This document shows, in pieces, positions 1 to 5,270 of a stretch of 6,979 nt of DNA. The notes under the pieces are model-generated. The model searched no databases and was not told where the DNA came from. It was given only the letters and a program-made list of their open reading frames with translations. The stretch's first letter is position 1. Every line of letters begins with the position of its first letter. The DNA comes from Methylobacter sp. (lineage in GTDB: Bacteria; Pseudomonadota; Gammaproteobacteria; Methylococcales; Methylomonadaceae), in assembly GCA_028714995.1 (NCBI GenBank), contig JAQTLI010000148.1, positions 1 through 6,979 on the forward strand, read 5' to 3'. The position numbers were made by a program, and so were the translations under genes.

Positions 1-140
1 ATACGATACTGGCGTTCAAATTTCCCTGGCAACTGCTGATATTTAGCGGCGCGGGGGTCAGCATGATCTGCGTATTTGCAGCGCTGATCAGCATACGCAA
101 AGTGATACTTCTGGAACCGGCTATCGTCTTTAAAGGATAA
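1..140 (+). CDS. ABC transporter permease, FtsX/DevC type (C-terminal fragment)
   Basis: Only the last 45 codons are in the window (frame starting at base 3, TAA at 138-140); the 5' end lies to the left. The visible peptide has one hydrophobic stretch (LLIFSGAGVSMICVFAALI), then a short charged tail with the pattern R-K-V-x-L-L-E-P-A-x-V-F. This is how the last transmembrane helix and cytoplasmic tail of MacB/DevC/FtsX-type permeases usually end (consensus ...R...L.PA.VF). The next gene is the matching ATPase, starting 3 bp after this stop, and its Shine-Dalgarno AAAGGA (132-137) lies inside this gene's last codons, so the two should be translationally linked. Inferred role: membrane subunit that passes ATPase movement to the periplasmic adaptor. 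The family call rests on a short tail plus strong context. Confidence 0.8.
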   Translation, partial: TILAFKFPWQLLIFSGAGVSMICVFAALISIRKVILLEPAIVFKG

Positions 141-143
141 CCA

Positions 144-842
144 ATGGAGCAAACATCATTAGCAGTGCGCTGCCAAAACGTGGTCAAAGTTTACGATACC
201 GGAGGCCAAAAAGTGACCGCGCTTAATGGCGTCAATTTGGATATTGCCATGGGTGAACTGATGATGCTGGTCGGTCCGTCAGGCTGCGGCAAGACCACCC
301 TGATTTCGGTGATTGCCGGTATTCTGGATCAGGACTCAGGCTGTTGCGAAGTATTCGGAGAGGATTTACTCAACATGAGCAACCAGCACAAGCTGGCTTT
401 CAGGGCACGCAACATCGGTTTCGTTTTCCAGACTTTTAACCTGCTGCCTTCGCTCAGTGCGGCAGAAAACGTATCAATCCCGCTTATCATCAACGGCATG
501 AAACGCGCCGAGGCCGAGCGCAAAGCAATCAATGTTCTGGAGCAAGTAGGCCTTGGGGCCCGAGTAACAGCTTTACCCTCAGAACTTTCCGGCGGACAAC
601 AGCAGCGTGTCGCCATTGCCCGCTCGCTGATTCATAGCCCGAGACTGATTGTTTGCGACGAACCCACCAGTTCACTGGATCATGAAACCGGGCGCAATGT
701 TATGACGTTACTCAAGGAAGTAGCTGTCCAGAAAGGCAGGGCATTAGTGATTGTCACCCATGACGCCCGGATTTTCAGCTTCGCCGACCGCATTGCCGAA
801 ATGGATGACGGACATATAATTAAGGTGAGAAATGCAGAATAA
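144..842 (+). CDS. ABC transporter ATP-binding protein (DevA/LolD/MacB-type)
   Basis: This is a 232-residue cytoplasmic nucleotide-binding subunit, the normal length for a stand-alone ATPase of the MacB/LolD/DevA group. All catalytic motifs are visible and intact: Walker A GPSGCGKT (44-51), Q-loop Gln96 in FVFQTFNLLP, signature LSGGQ (148-152), Walker B LIVCDEP (168-174), D-loop SSLD (176-179) and switch His206 in VTHD. FVFQ.FNLLP is typical of the LolD/MacB/FtsE-like branch, which powers FtsX-type permeases. The ATG at 144 is supported by AAAGGA six bases upstream. The gene overlaps the following adaptor gene by 11 bp. Partners by position are the upstream permease, the downstream HlyD/DevB-like adaptor and the outer-membrane factor. 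Cyanobacterial DevBCA exports heterocyst glycolipids, but the substrate here is unknown. Confidence 0.93.
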   Translation: MEQTSLAVRCQNVVKVYDTGGQKVTALNGVNLDIAMGELMMLVGPSGCGKTTLISVIAGILDQDSGCCEVFGEDLLNMSNQHKLAFRARNIGFVFQTFNLLPSLSAAENVSIPLIINGMKRAEAERKAINVLEQVGLGARVTALPSELSGGQQQRVAIARSLIHSPRLIVCDEPTSSLDHETGRNVMTLLKEVAVQKGRALVIVTHDARIFSFADRIAEMDDGHIIKVRNAE

Positions 843-1806
843 GGGAATCAACATGCAAGCCAAATACATACTACCGATACTGGCAATTGCCGGATTCCTT
901 TTTGCAGCATACACGGTCGTCAGCAGCAATAAGCCGATGCCAATTGCTCCGGCCATTGCACCGCCCTCCTCCGCACCATTCAAATCGTTTATTGCCGGTG
1001 CAGGAATTATCGAGGCAAAAAGCCAGAATATCGCTATCGGCACGCCCTTGTCCGGTATCGTCACCACCGTATCCGTCAAGGTTGGCGATAAGGTCAAGGC
1101 CGGTGCACCGCTGTTTTATTTGGATGACCGAGATACCCGTGCGGAATTGGCCGTTAAGCTTGCCGATCTCGCAAAAGCCAAGGCTGGCGTTAACGAAGCA
1201 ATAGCCTCGCTCAGAGACACCAAATCACTCAGTGACTTGGCCGAGGCGGTGACCGACCGGCGCGCCATCAGTTCCGAGGAACTGCTTAAAAGGCGCAATG
1301 CCCTGCTCATCAACTCAACCAAACTGGACAGCGCCAAAGCCTTGGTGCAACAGGCCGAAGCTGCACTAACAACTACACAAACCACGCTGGCTCGACTCGT
1401 GGTTCAAGCGCCGGTAGATGGCGAGGTGTTGCAAGTCAACATCCGGCCGGGCGAATTCGCCCAGGCCGGAGCCCTAAACACACCGCTGCTGGTGCTGGGC
1501 AATCTGGACCAGCTTCATGTGCGGGTTGACATTGACGAGAATGATGCCTGGCGGTTCGACAAAAACAGCAAGGCTGTTGCCTACCTGCGCGGCAACCGAG
1601 ATTTCAAAGCCGATCTGGTCCTGGCTTATGTGGAACCCTATGTGGTGCCCAAAAAGTCCCTGACCGGCGATAGCACCGAACGGGTTGATACCCGTGTATT
1701 GCAGGCGCTCTACAGTTTTGACAGGAATCTGCTGCCCGTCTATGTGGGTCAGCAAATGGATGTATTCATTGAAGCCAAGGATTATGCCGGCAATGGCGGG
1801 TCATGA
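832..1806 (+). CDS. HlyD/DevB-family periplasmic adaptor (membrane-fusion protein)
   Basis: This is a 324-residue adaptor linking an inner-membrane ABC pump to an outer-membrane channel. One N-terminal anchor helix (about 12-28) is followed by a Pro/Ala-rich linker (34-48). Then come the first half of a lipoyl domain (about 68-97, GxVxxVxVKVGDKVKAGxPLFYLDD), an Ala/Lys/Glu/Leu-rich helical hairpin (about 101-187), the second lipoyl half (190-207, VxAPVDGEVLQVNIRPGE), and a beta-barrel region (about 228-315) with the DevB-like stretch RVDTRVLQALYSF. There is no lipobox, so it is helix-anchored. Two starts are possible. ATG 832 has AAGGTGAG only about 3 bases upstream; ATG 853 (residue 8) has AAGGGA (841-846) at 6 bases and starts MQAKYILPIL, a tidier anchor, so 853 may be the real start. 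The TGA stop overlaps the next gene's ATG. Confidence 0.92.
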   Translation: MQNKGINMQAKYILPILAIAGFLFAAYTVVSSNKPMPIAPAIAPPSSAPFKSFIAGAGIIEAKSQNIAIGTPLSGIVTTVSVKVGDKVKAGAPLFYLDDRDTRAELAVKLADLAKAKAGVNEAIASLRDTKSLSDLAEAVTDRRAISSEELLKRRNALLINSTKLDSAKALVQQAEAALTTTQTTLARLVVQAPVDGEVLQVNIRPGEFAQAGALNTPLLVLGNLDQLHVRVDIDENDAWRFDKNSKAVAYLRGNRDFKADLVLAYVEPYVVPKKSLTGDSTERVDTRVLQALYSFDRNLLPVYVGQQMDVFIEAKDYAGNGGS

Positions 1807-3266
1807 TGATGACCACCCGTCCTGTTGCGCTGTTCATCACTATGCTGCTATCCGGCTGCTTTGCCGTCGGCCCTGACTACCAGCCTCCAAAAATTCCGGT
1901 TCCCCAGCAGTGGAGTGAAACGATTGTCGGCACACCTTCCCGCGCCGAGCAGCCGGATAAATGGTGGAAGAACTTTAATGATCCAGTACTCGACAGACTC
2001 ATCAGCGACGCCATCGTTTCCAACCTGGATTTAAAGCTTGCCCTGGAGCGAGTCAAAGACGCCCGTGCCCTGCGCACCGCGACCATTGCAACAGGCTTGC
2101 CCAGCGTAGACGCCAAGAGCAACCTCAGCAGGCGGTTCAATAACTTTTCCACACCGGCGTCCCAAACAGGCACATCCTCTGGAGTCGGCGGTTTTGGTAT
2201 CGGTAATCAGTTCATCAACATTTTCCAAATGGGCTTTGACGCCCAATGGGAACTGGATTTTTTCGGCGGCATCAGACGTTCGGTAGAAGCCGCCGATGCA
2301 ACGGTTGATGTCGAAGTGGAAAACAGCCGGGATGTACTGGTTATCCTGCTTGGCGAAGTCGCCCGCAACTACATCGAGCTGCGCGCCAACCAACAGCTGG
2401 TCGTAATTACCCGTGAAAATTTACACGCACAGCAGGACACGCTGGCGCTGACTCAAATCCGGCAACAGGCGGGACTTGCAAGCATGCTGGAAGTAACCCA
2501 GCAACAAGCCCAGGCTGCTACGACAGAGGCTCAGCTGCCAAACTATGAAACGGCAGTTAAGCAATCGATACACGCAATCAGCGTATTGCTCGGTAAAGAA
2601 CCTGGTGCGCTGGCTATCCGGCTTGATCAACAAGGCGTCATCCCAGCCGTTGCTGCTAATGTGATAGCCAACCTCCCCTCCGAATTATTGCAGCGCAGAC
2701 CGGATATCCGCCGCGCCGAACGGCAACTGGCCGTAGCCAACGCATCCGTTGGCGTTGCGACCGCCGAACTGTACCCTAAAGTCAACCTGGCAGCGTTCAT
2801 CGGCTTGCAAAACACAACCATCACCGACTTCACCCCGATCGGGAAATCATGGTCGGCAGCGTCGTCATTAACCATGCCGATCTTCAACTGGGGAAAACTG
2901 AACGCCAATATCGACAGCAAAAAAGCGCAATTTGAGCAGGCCTTCCTGACTTATCAGTCCACCGTTCTATCGGCTTTTAAGGAAGTGGAAGATGCACTCA
3001 TCGCCTATAGCAAGGAGCAGGAGCGGCACAAAGCGCTGGCGCAAGCCGTTGAAGCAAACCAGCTGGCTGTTCAATTAGCCAACGAGCGCTATCTAAAGGG
3101 CTTGACCGCGTTTCTCGATGTACTGGTAAGCCAAAGGGCGCTTTATCAAACTCAGAGCGATCTGGTCACCAGCGAATCCGCGCTTTCCAGTAATATGGTT
3201 GCCTTATACAAATCGCTGGGCGGCGGCTGGCAAACCGAGGCTATGGTAGGTGATGTTAAAAAATAG
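1803..3266 (+). CDS. Outer-membrane efflux lipoprotein, NodT/TolC family
   Basis: This is a 487-residue outer-membrane factor, the usual length for the RND/NodT group. It has a lipoprotein signal peptide with lipobox L-S-G-C (Cys19), followed by the family hallmark VGPDYQPP (22-29). Two outer-membrane-efflux repeats follow: the first about 60-262 (with VARNYIELRANQQ near 185-198), the second about 290-472. The highly conserved signature PSELLQRRPDIRRAE (292-306), then A-ELYPKVNL (320-329), is present, as are FKEVEDAL (392-399) and the terminal LYKSLGGGW (468-476). It should trimerise into the exit channel for the upstream ATPase/permease/adaptor. The start is ATGATGATG overlapping the adaptor stop (ATGA); no strong Shine-Dalgarno is visible, so translation probably depends on coupling. 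A dedicated outer-membrane gene makes the operon self-sufficient. Confidence 0.94.
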   Translation: MMMTTRPVALFITMLLSGCFAVGPDYQPPKIPVPQQWSETIVGTPSRAEQPDKWWKNFNDPVLDRLISDAIVSNLDLKLALERVKDARALRTATIATGLPSVDAKSNLSRRFNNFSTPASQTGTSSGVGGFGIGNQFINIFQMGFDAQWELDFFGGIRRSVEAADATVDVEVENSRDVLVILLGEVARNYIELRANQQLVVITRENLHAQQDTLALTQIRQQAGLASMLEVTQQQAQAATTEAQLPNYETAVKQSIHAISVLLGKEPGALAIRLDQQGVIPAVAANVIANLPSELLQRRPDIRRAERQLAVANASVGVATAELYPKVNLAAFIGLQNTTITDFTPIGKSWSAASSLTMPIFNWGKLNANIDSKKAQFEQAFLTYQSTVLSAFKEVEDALIAYSKEQERHKALAQAVEANQLAVQLANERYLKGLTAFLDVLVSQRALYQTQSDLVTSESALSSNMVALYKSLGGGWQTEAMVGDVKK

Positions 3267-3304
3267 CTTGCATCAACTCAAAAGTGACGTTTTTGAATAA
3301 ATAA

Positions 3305-3330
3305 AAAATTGGCCAAAGCTTCCCAATTTT
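3305..3330 (+). terminator. Possible terminator of the efflux operon
   Basis: Perfect 8-bp arms AAAATTGG (3305-3312) and CCAATTTT (3323-3330) enclose a 10-base loop, 38 bases after the outer-membrane-factor stop codon. The right arm ends in TTTT and is followed by AATTTAAT. The stem is AT-rich and weak, so this is a modest candidate. Confidence 0.35.
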
Positions 3331-3344
3331 AATTTAATCAGCCG

Positions 3345-3440
3345 GGCATGGGTGTGAAATCGGTAACAATAGCGGCGCCAAGATGATGCCATATGACCGA
3401 TTTGAATGCTGATCAACAATGCCTTAAGTACCCATGAGCC
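3345..3440. repeat. Nested inverted repeats
   Basis: Outer arms CATGGGT (3347-3353) and ACCCATG (3430-3436) enclose inner arms AAATCGGT (3357-3364) and ACCGATTT (3396-3403); all are perfect. The inner loop is 31 bases and contains the palindrome GGCGCC. The unpaired segments between the stems are lopsided (3 versus 26 bases). It could be a structured transcript end or a decayed repeat element. It is not a tRNA, because no T-arm sequence is present. Confidence 0.35.
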
Positions 3441-3513
3441 AAGTCAATTACAGGCACAACTAACTGTTTAATATTATTGCAGCCGCTAAGATCTAAAATA
3501 ACACAATCGCGGA

Positions 3514-3558
3514 AAGTTGATGTTATTTATCTAGGATAATTTTATAAAACAACAACTT
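3514..3558 (-). terminator. AT-rich hairpin after the repeat-protein gene
   Basis: The imperfect inverted repeat AAGTTGATGTTATTTAT (3514-3530) / ATAAAACAACAACTT (3544-3558) has one mismatch, a two-base bulge and a 13-base loop. It starts 6 bases past the stop codon of the - strand gene, which is where a transcript end is expected. There is no clear U-run after it on the - strand, so its efficiency is doubtful. Confidence 0.3.
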
Positions 3559-3564
3559 AAACGA

Positions 3565-4287
3565 TCAATGGGTATATCCTGTCATTTCGGCCAAGCGATC
3601 AGCGATTTTTGCTAGAATAAGATTATCGTAATGCCGCTTTAATATTGAGTCAGTGGGTCGAGGAAATACTTCGGATTCAATTTCCATCAGAAGTTGGGTC
3701 AGAAAATGTCTTCTGAGTGTTGACTCTTCAGGGATTTGTTGTTTTTCTGCGGGCAAATTTGTGATTCTTACTGTTTCAGTTCTAGTTTCAGCAGAATCCG
3801 TTGATTGAACCGCCGATGTCGCAAGCATGCTTTCATAATGCCTACGTAAGACGGAGTCGGTGGGATAGGGATTGGTTATTAACTCCCGTTCAGCATCCAG
3901 TTGGGCGAGATAATGTCTTCTGAGTACTGAGTCTTCGGGAATTTGAGCCTTTATTTTTTCACAAGTATCGGCACCATACTCGTTAACGATTTTGACGGGT
4001 GGGATTTCAGTACTTTGTAGTGGTTCGATATCTTTTTGCTGGATGTTAACGGAAGGTTGCTGAACTGGCTCAAGATCTGCCTCGCCTTTATCTAACGCTT
4101 TATTTTCGCTTGCTATTGCCTCAGATGCCACTGAGTCAGACTTTTTCACTAAAGGGGCTTCGCGACTGGGGAATGTCTCTATCTTTTTGGGCATTTCAGA
4201 CTTAAAAAATTTGTTTTTCACCCAAAAAGCCGCGGCCAACACAACCAATATGATTAATATACTTAATATGTCCACATTCCCCTCCAT
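3565..4287 (-). CDS. Membrane-anchored protein with four PxDSxLRRHY repeats
   Basis: I do not recognise a named family. As read from ATG 4287 it is 240 residues. There is one N-terminal membrane helix (about 5-24), a basic stretch (KNKFFKSEMPKK), a low-complexity Glu/Gln/Pro/Ser linker (about 35-110), then four copies of P-x-[DE]-S-x-L-[RK]-R-H-[YF] at 117-126, 142-151, 186-195 and 211-220. Copies 1 and 3 (PE-type) resemble each other, as do 2 and 4 (PT-type). Both A-to-B spacings are exactly 25 residues, so one A-B unit was duplicated 69 residues apart. The invariant Arg-His pairs suggest a short amphipathic binding helix; the ligand is unknown. The real start may be GTG 4275 (residue 5): the first codons, ATGGAGGGGAAT, form an excellent Shine-Dalgarno for it, while nothing good precedes ATG 4287. 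It stands alone, with both neighbouring spacers non-coding. Confidence 0.85.
   Translation of the reverse strand: MEGNVDILSILIILVVLAAAFWVKNKFFKSEMPKKIETFPSREAPLVKKSDSVASEAIASENKALDKGEADLEPVQQPSVNIQQKDIEPLQSTEIPPVKIVNEYGADTCEKIKAQIPEDSVLRRHYLAQLDAERELITNPYPTDSVLRRHYESMLATSAVQSTDSAETRTETVRITNLPAEKQQIPEESTLRRHFLTQLLMEIESEVFPRPTDSILKRHYDNLILAKIADRLAEMTGYTH
3628..3939 (-). repeat. Internal tandem duplication (A-B-A'-B') in the repeat protein
   Basis: The motif copies are encoded at 3910-3939 (A), 3835-3864 (B), 3703-3732 (A') and 3628-3657 (B'). The A-B and A'-B' segments align without gaps over about 40 residues, with roughly half identical. At DNA level A and A' share the 12-mer CTCAGAAGACAT, while B copies use different codons, consistent with an old duplication of an A-B pair rather than four independent copies. 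Confidence 0.8.
4273..4285 (-). promoter_or_regulatory. Shine-Dalgarno supporting a GTG start for the repeat protein
   Basis: On the - strand GGAGG (4285-4281) lies 5 bases before GTG at 4275-4273, giving a protein that begins MDILSILIIL. By contrast, the bases before ATG 4287 read AATAAAGT, which is poor as a ribosome-binding site. The shorter, 236-residue form is therefore favoured. Confidence 0.6.
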
Positions 4288-4770
4288 ACTTTATTTATGA
4301 TGTATAGCGCCTACCTGAAACCGACTTGGTCTTATGGACTCAATACAATAAGGCTATAAATCAGCGTTACAAATTTGCCACATTTAATTCTGTCGCAAAA
4401 TCTGTCAAGCCAAGCGACAATTTATAATACATGGACACCCATATTATGCCAAGCTTTCAATCGATGGTTTTGAGAAGGTTAAGATTGCAGTCATACATCC
4501 GGATTTTGTGTAAAGCATATTGCTTATTCCTGATCGAATCTGCTGAATAGCTCCATATCACTTTCACGTACTCGACGTTTCAGAAATAAGCCATCATGTC
4601 ATAATTGTCTGTGCAATCAGCGGTATTGTTCTTTTACTCGTTGAATTCAGTATTTCCAGGTCGAACTGATAACACTATTTTGTCAATAAGTATTTAATGC
4701 GCGGCTGCCAAAGGAGCGAACCGCGCGTTTGATGTATCAGTGGTTATCAATTACTTCTGTCTAACATTCT
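4288..4770. other. AT-rich intergenic region, no gene seen
   Basis: About 480 bases separate two - strand genes. The longest start-to-stop frame I checked (4431-4550, +, 39 codons) has no ribosome-binding site and an odd composition, so I do not call it. On the - strand a consensus-like TTGACA (4408-4403) stands 16 bases before a weak TAAATG (4386-4381); this might drive the repeat-protein gene about 100 bases further on, but the -10 is poor. A small inverted repeat TGTCGC/GCGACA (4391-4396 / 4414-4419) overlaps it. The right end holds the larger palindrome listed next. Confidence 0.55.
4665..4751. repeat. Imperfect ~87-bp palindrome, possible terminator or small mobile repeat
   Basis: The centre is a perfect GC stem, GCGCGG (4699-4704) / CCGCGC (4721-4726), with a 16-base loop. 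Further out, TGATAACACT (4667-4676) pairs with AGTGGTTATCA (4739-4749) with one extra base, and flanking AA/TT positions extend the symmetry. The middle zone pairs poorly. It begins 20 bases after the stop of the 103-residue gene on the - strand, so it may end that transcript. A relic of a small non-autonomous element is the alternative reading. Confidence 0.45.
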
Positions 4771-5082
4771 TTAAGACAAACCAATCCTTTCCTCGGATTC
4801 CATTTCCATCCAGAGTGCATTGTCTTCCTCGAAGGTTTCGATGATTTCGGAATCATTTAACCTGGGATTTAACTTATCAAAAATTAACTGCTTTAGGTTT
4901 TCGAAAACCTCCCAGAGATTATCGGACTTGGCTTTGTGATGAATCGCAATATCATGAATTTTGCAATCCATGTAAGCATTGCCATTTAGTAAGGAGCTCA
5001 ATAGGTTATTGGCTTTTAATAGTGCGGCATCTGTCTGATAGGGGCAGACAGGTTTAATATCAGCATACGTTAATTGACTCAT
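4771..5082 (-). CDS. Hypothetical protein, 103 residues, Cys/His cluster and acidic tail
   Basis: No family is recognised. It has no signal peptide or membrane helix, so it is probably cytoplasmic. Visible features are Cys13, the cluster C-x2-H-x4-H-H (Cys40, His43, His48, His49), a predicted helical stretch around 54-72 (NLWEVFENLKQLIFDKL) and an acidic C-terminal third (about 77-99, many Glu/Asp with Trp91 and Met). The Cys/His spacing could bind a metal, but this is only a possibility. The start is well supported: AAGAGG on the - strand (5094-5089) lies 6 bases before ATG 5082. A near-consensus promoter with palindromes sits directly upstream, and a palindrome follows the stop, so it looks like an independently controlled single-gene unit. 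Base composition is more AT-rich than the flanking operons. Confidence 0.7.
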   Translation of the reverse strand: MSQLTYADIKPVCPYQTDAALLKANNLLSSLLNGNAYMDCKIHDIAIHHKAKSDNLWEVFENLKQLIFDKLNPRLNDSEIIETFEEDNALWMEMESEERIGLS

Positions 5083-5096
5083 AACATCCTCTTAAT

Positions 5097-5134
5097 ATTA
5101 AAATCGCAGGAACTGTTTTCCCTGCGATTTTAAT
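5097..5134. terminator. Perfect 14-bp hairpin overlapping the promoter start site
   Basis: The arms ATTAAAATCGCAGG (5097-5110) and CCTGCGATTTTAAT (5121-5134) are perfectly complementary, with a 10-base loop. Each arm ends in an A/T run, so RNA from either strand shows a GC-core stem followed by U-rich sequence, as in a bidirectional intrinsic terminator. The right arm overlaps the -10 and predicted start of the - strand promoter. A transcript begun there would carry only a 5-6-bp remnant of the stem, while read-through from the right would carry the full hairpin. Confidence 0.6.
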
Positions 5135-5160
5135 TATAGACAAGGTCTTCTTGACGTCAA
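5133..5160 (-). promoter_or_regulatory. Sigma70-type promoter for the 103-residue gene
   Basis: On the - strand TTGACG (5160-5155) and TATAAT (5138-5133) are separated by 16 bases: five of six and six of six consensus positions. The predicted start, about 5125-5126, gives a 5' leader of about 43 bases ending in a good Shine-Dalgarno and ATG 5082. This is the strongest promoter-like sequence I found in the window. Confidence 0.65.
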
Positions 5161-5162
5161 GA
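5149..5162. promoter_or_regulatory. 14-bp perfect palindrome over the -35 (candidate operator)
   Basis: TCTTGACGTCAAGA is identical to its own reverse complement and contains the whole -35 hexamer TTGACG. A dimeric regulator binding here would block or modulate RNA polymerase. No regulator gene is visible nearby, so the operator role is inferred from position and symmetry only. Confidence 0.4.
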
Positions 5163-5208
5163 TATTTTGAAAGACTAAAAAATATCGGTTTTACTTTCCG
5201 GTAGATGA

Positions 5209-5270
5209 GTCTGTTGTGCGCGACAGCCAACCTGAAATGGTTTAAATAAACAGGCTATCGCACAACAGAC
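5209..5270. repeat. 62-bp inverted repeat at the edge of the transposase remnant
   Basis: GTCTGTTGTGCG (5209-5220) and CGCACAACAGAC (5259-5270) are perfect 12-bp arms. The symmetry continues inward through CGACAGCC (5221-5228) against GGCTAT (5253-5258) with a 2-base bulge and a mismatch. The right arm runs into recognisable transposase coding sequence, so the left arm may be an inverted copy of it, left by rearrangement, or part of a transposon end. Confidence 0.55.

Larger units (their letters stand above)
3267..3564. other. Convergent intergenic spacer with hairpins, no gene seen
   Basis: This AT-rich spacer separates the + strand efflux operon from the - strand repeat-protein gene. I find no convincing reading frame on either strand. 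It contains three inverted repeats, annotated separately: a weak hairpin shortly after the operon end, a nested pair in the middle, and an AT-rich hairpin just past the end of the repeat-protein gene. Confidence 0.6.

Noticed and set aside
744..1097. Long - strand frame opposite the ATPase/adaptor junction
   Set aside because: It lies opposite two well-supported genes with intact motifs; its peptide has no recognisable domain and it has no independent start signal. Other long antisense frames in the efflux operon were dismissed for the same reason.
3347..3436. tRNA-like outline with a 7-bp acceptor-like stem
   Set aside because: No T-arm GGTTCRA-type sequence, no plausible D-arm or anticodon stem, and the length between stems is wrong.
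3565..3939. CRISPR or simple tandem DNA repeat
   Set aside because: The periodicity is at protein level; DNA copies diverge and spacing is not CRISPR-like. No other direct-repeat array is visible in the window.
4402..4428. + strand promoter CTGTCA ... TATAAT
   Set aside because: The spacing is only 15 bases, the -35 is imperfect, and there is no + strand gene downstream for it to drive.
4431..4550. 39-codon + strand frame preceded by TATAAT (4423-4428)
   Set aside because: There is no ribosome-binding site, the TATAAT is too close to the ATG to act as its promoter, and the peptide has no protein-like pattern.
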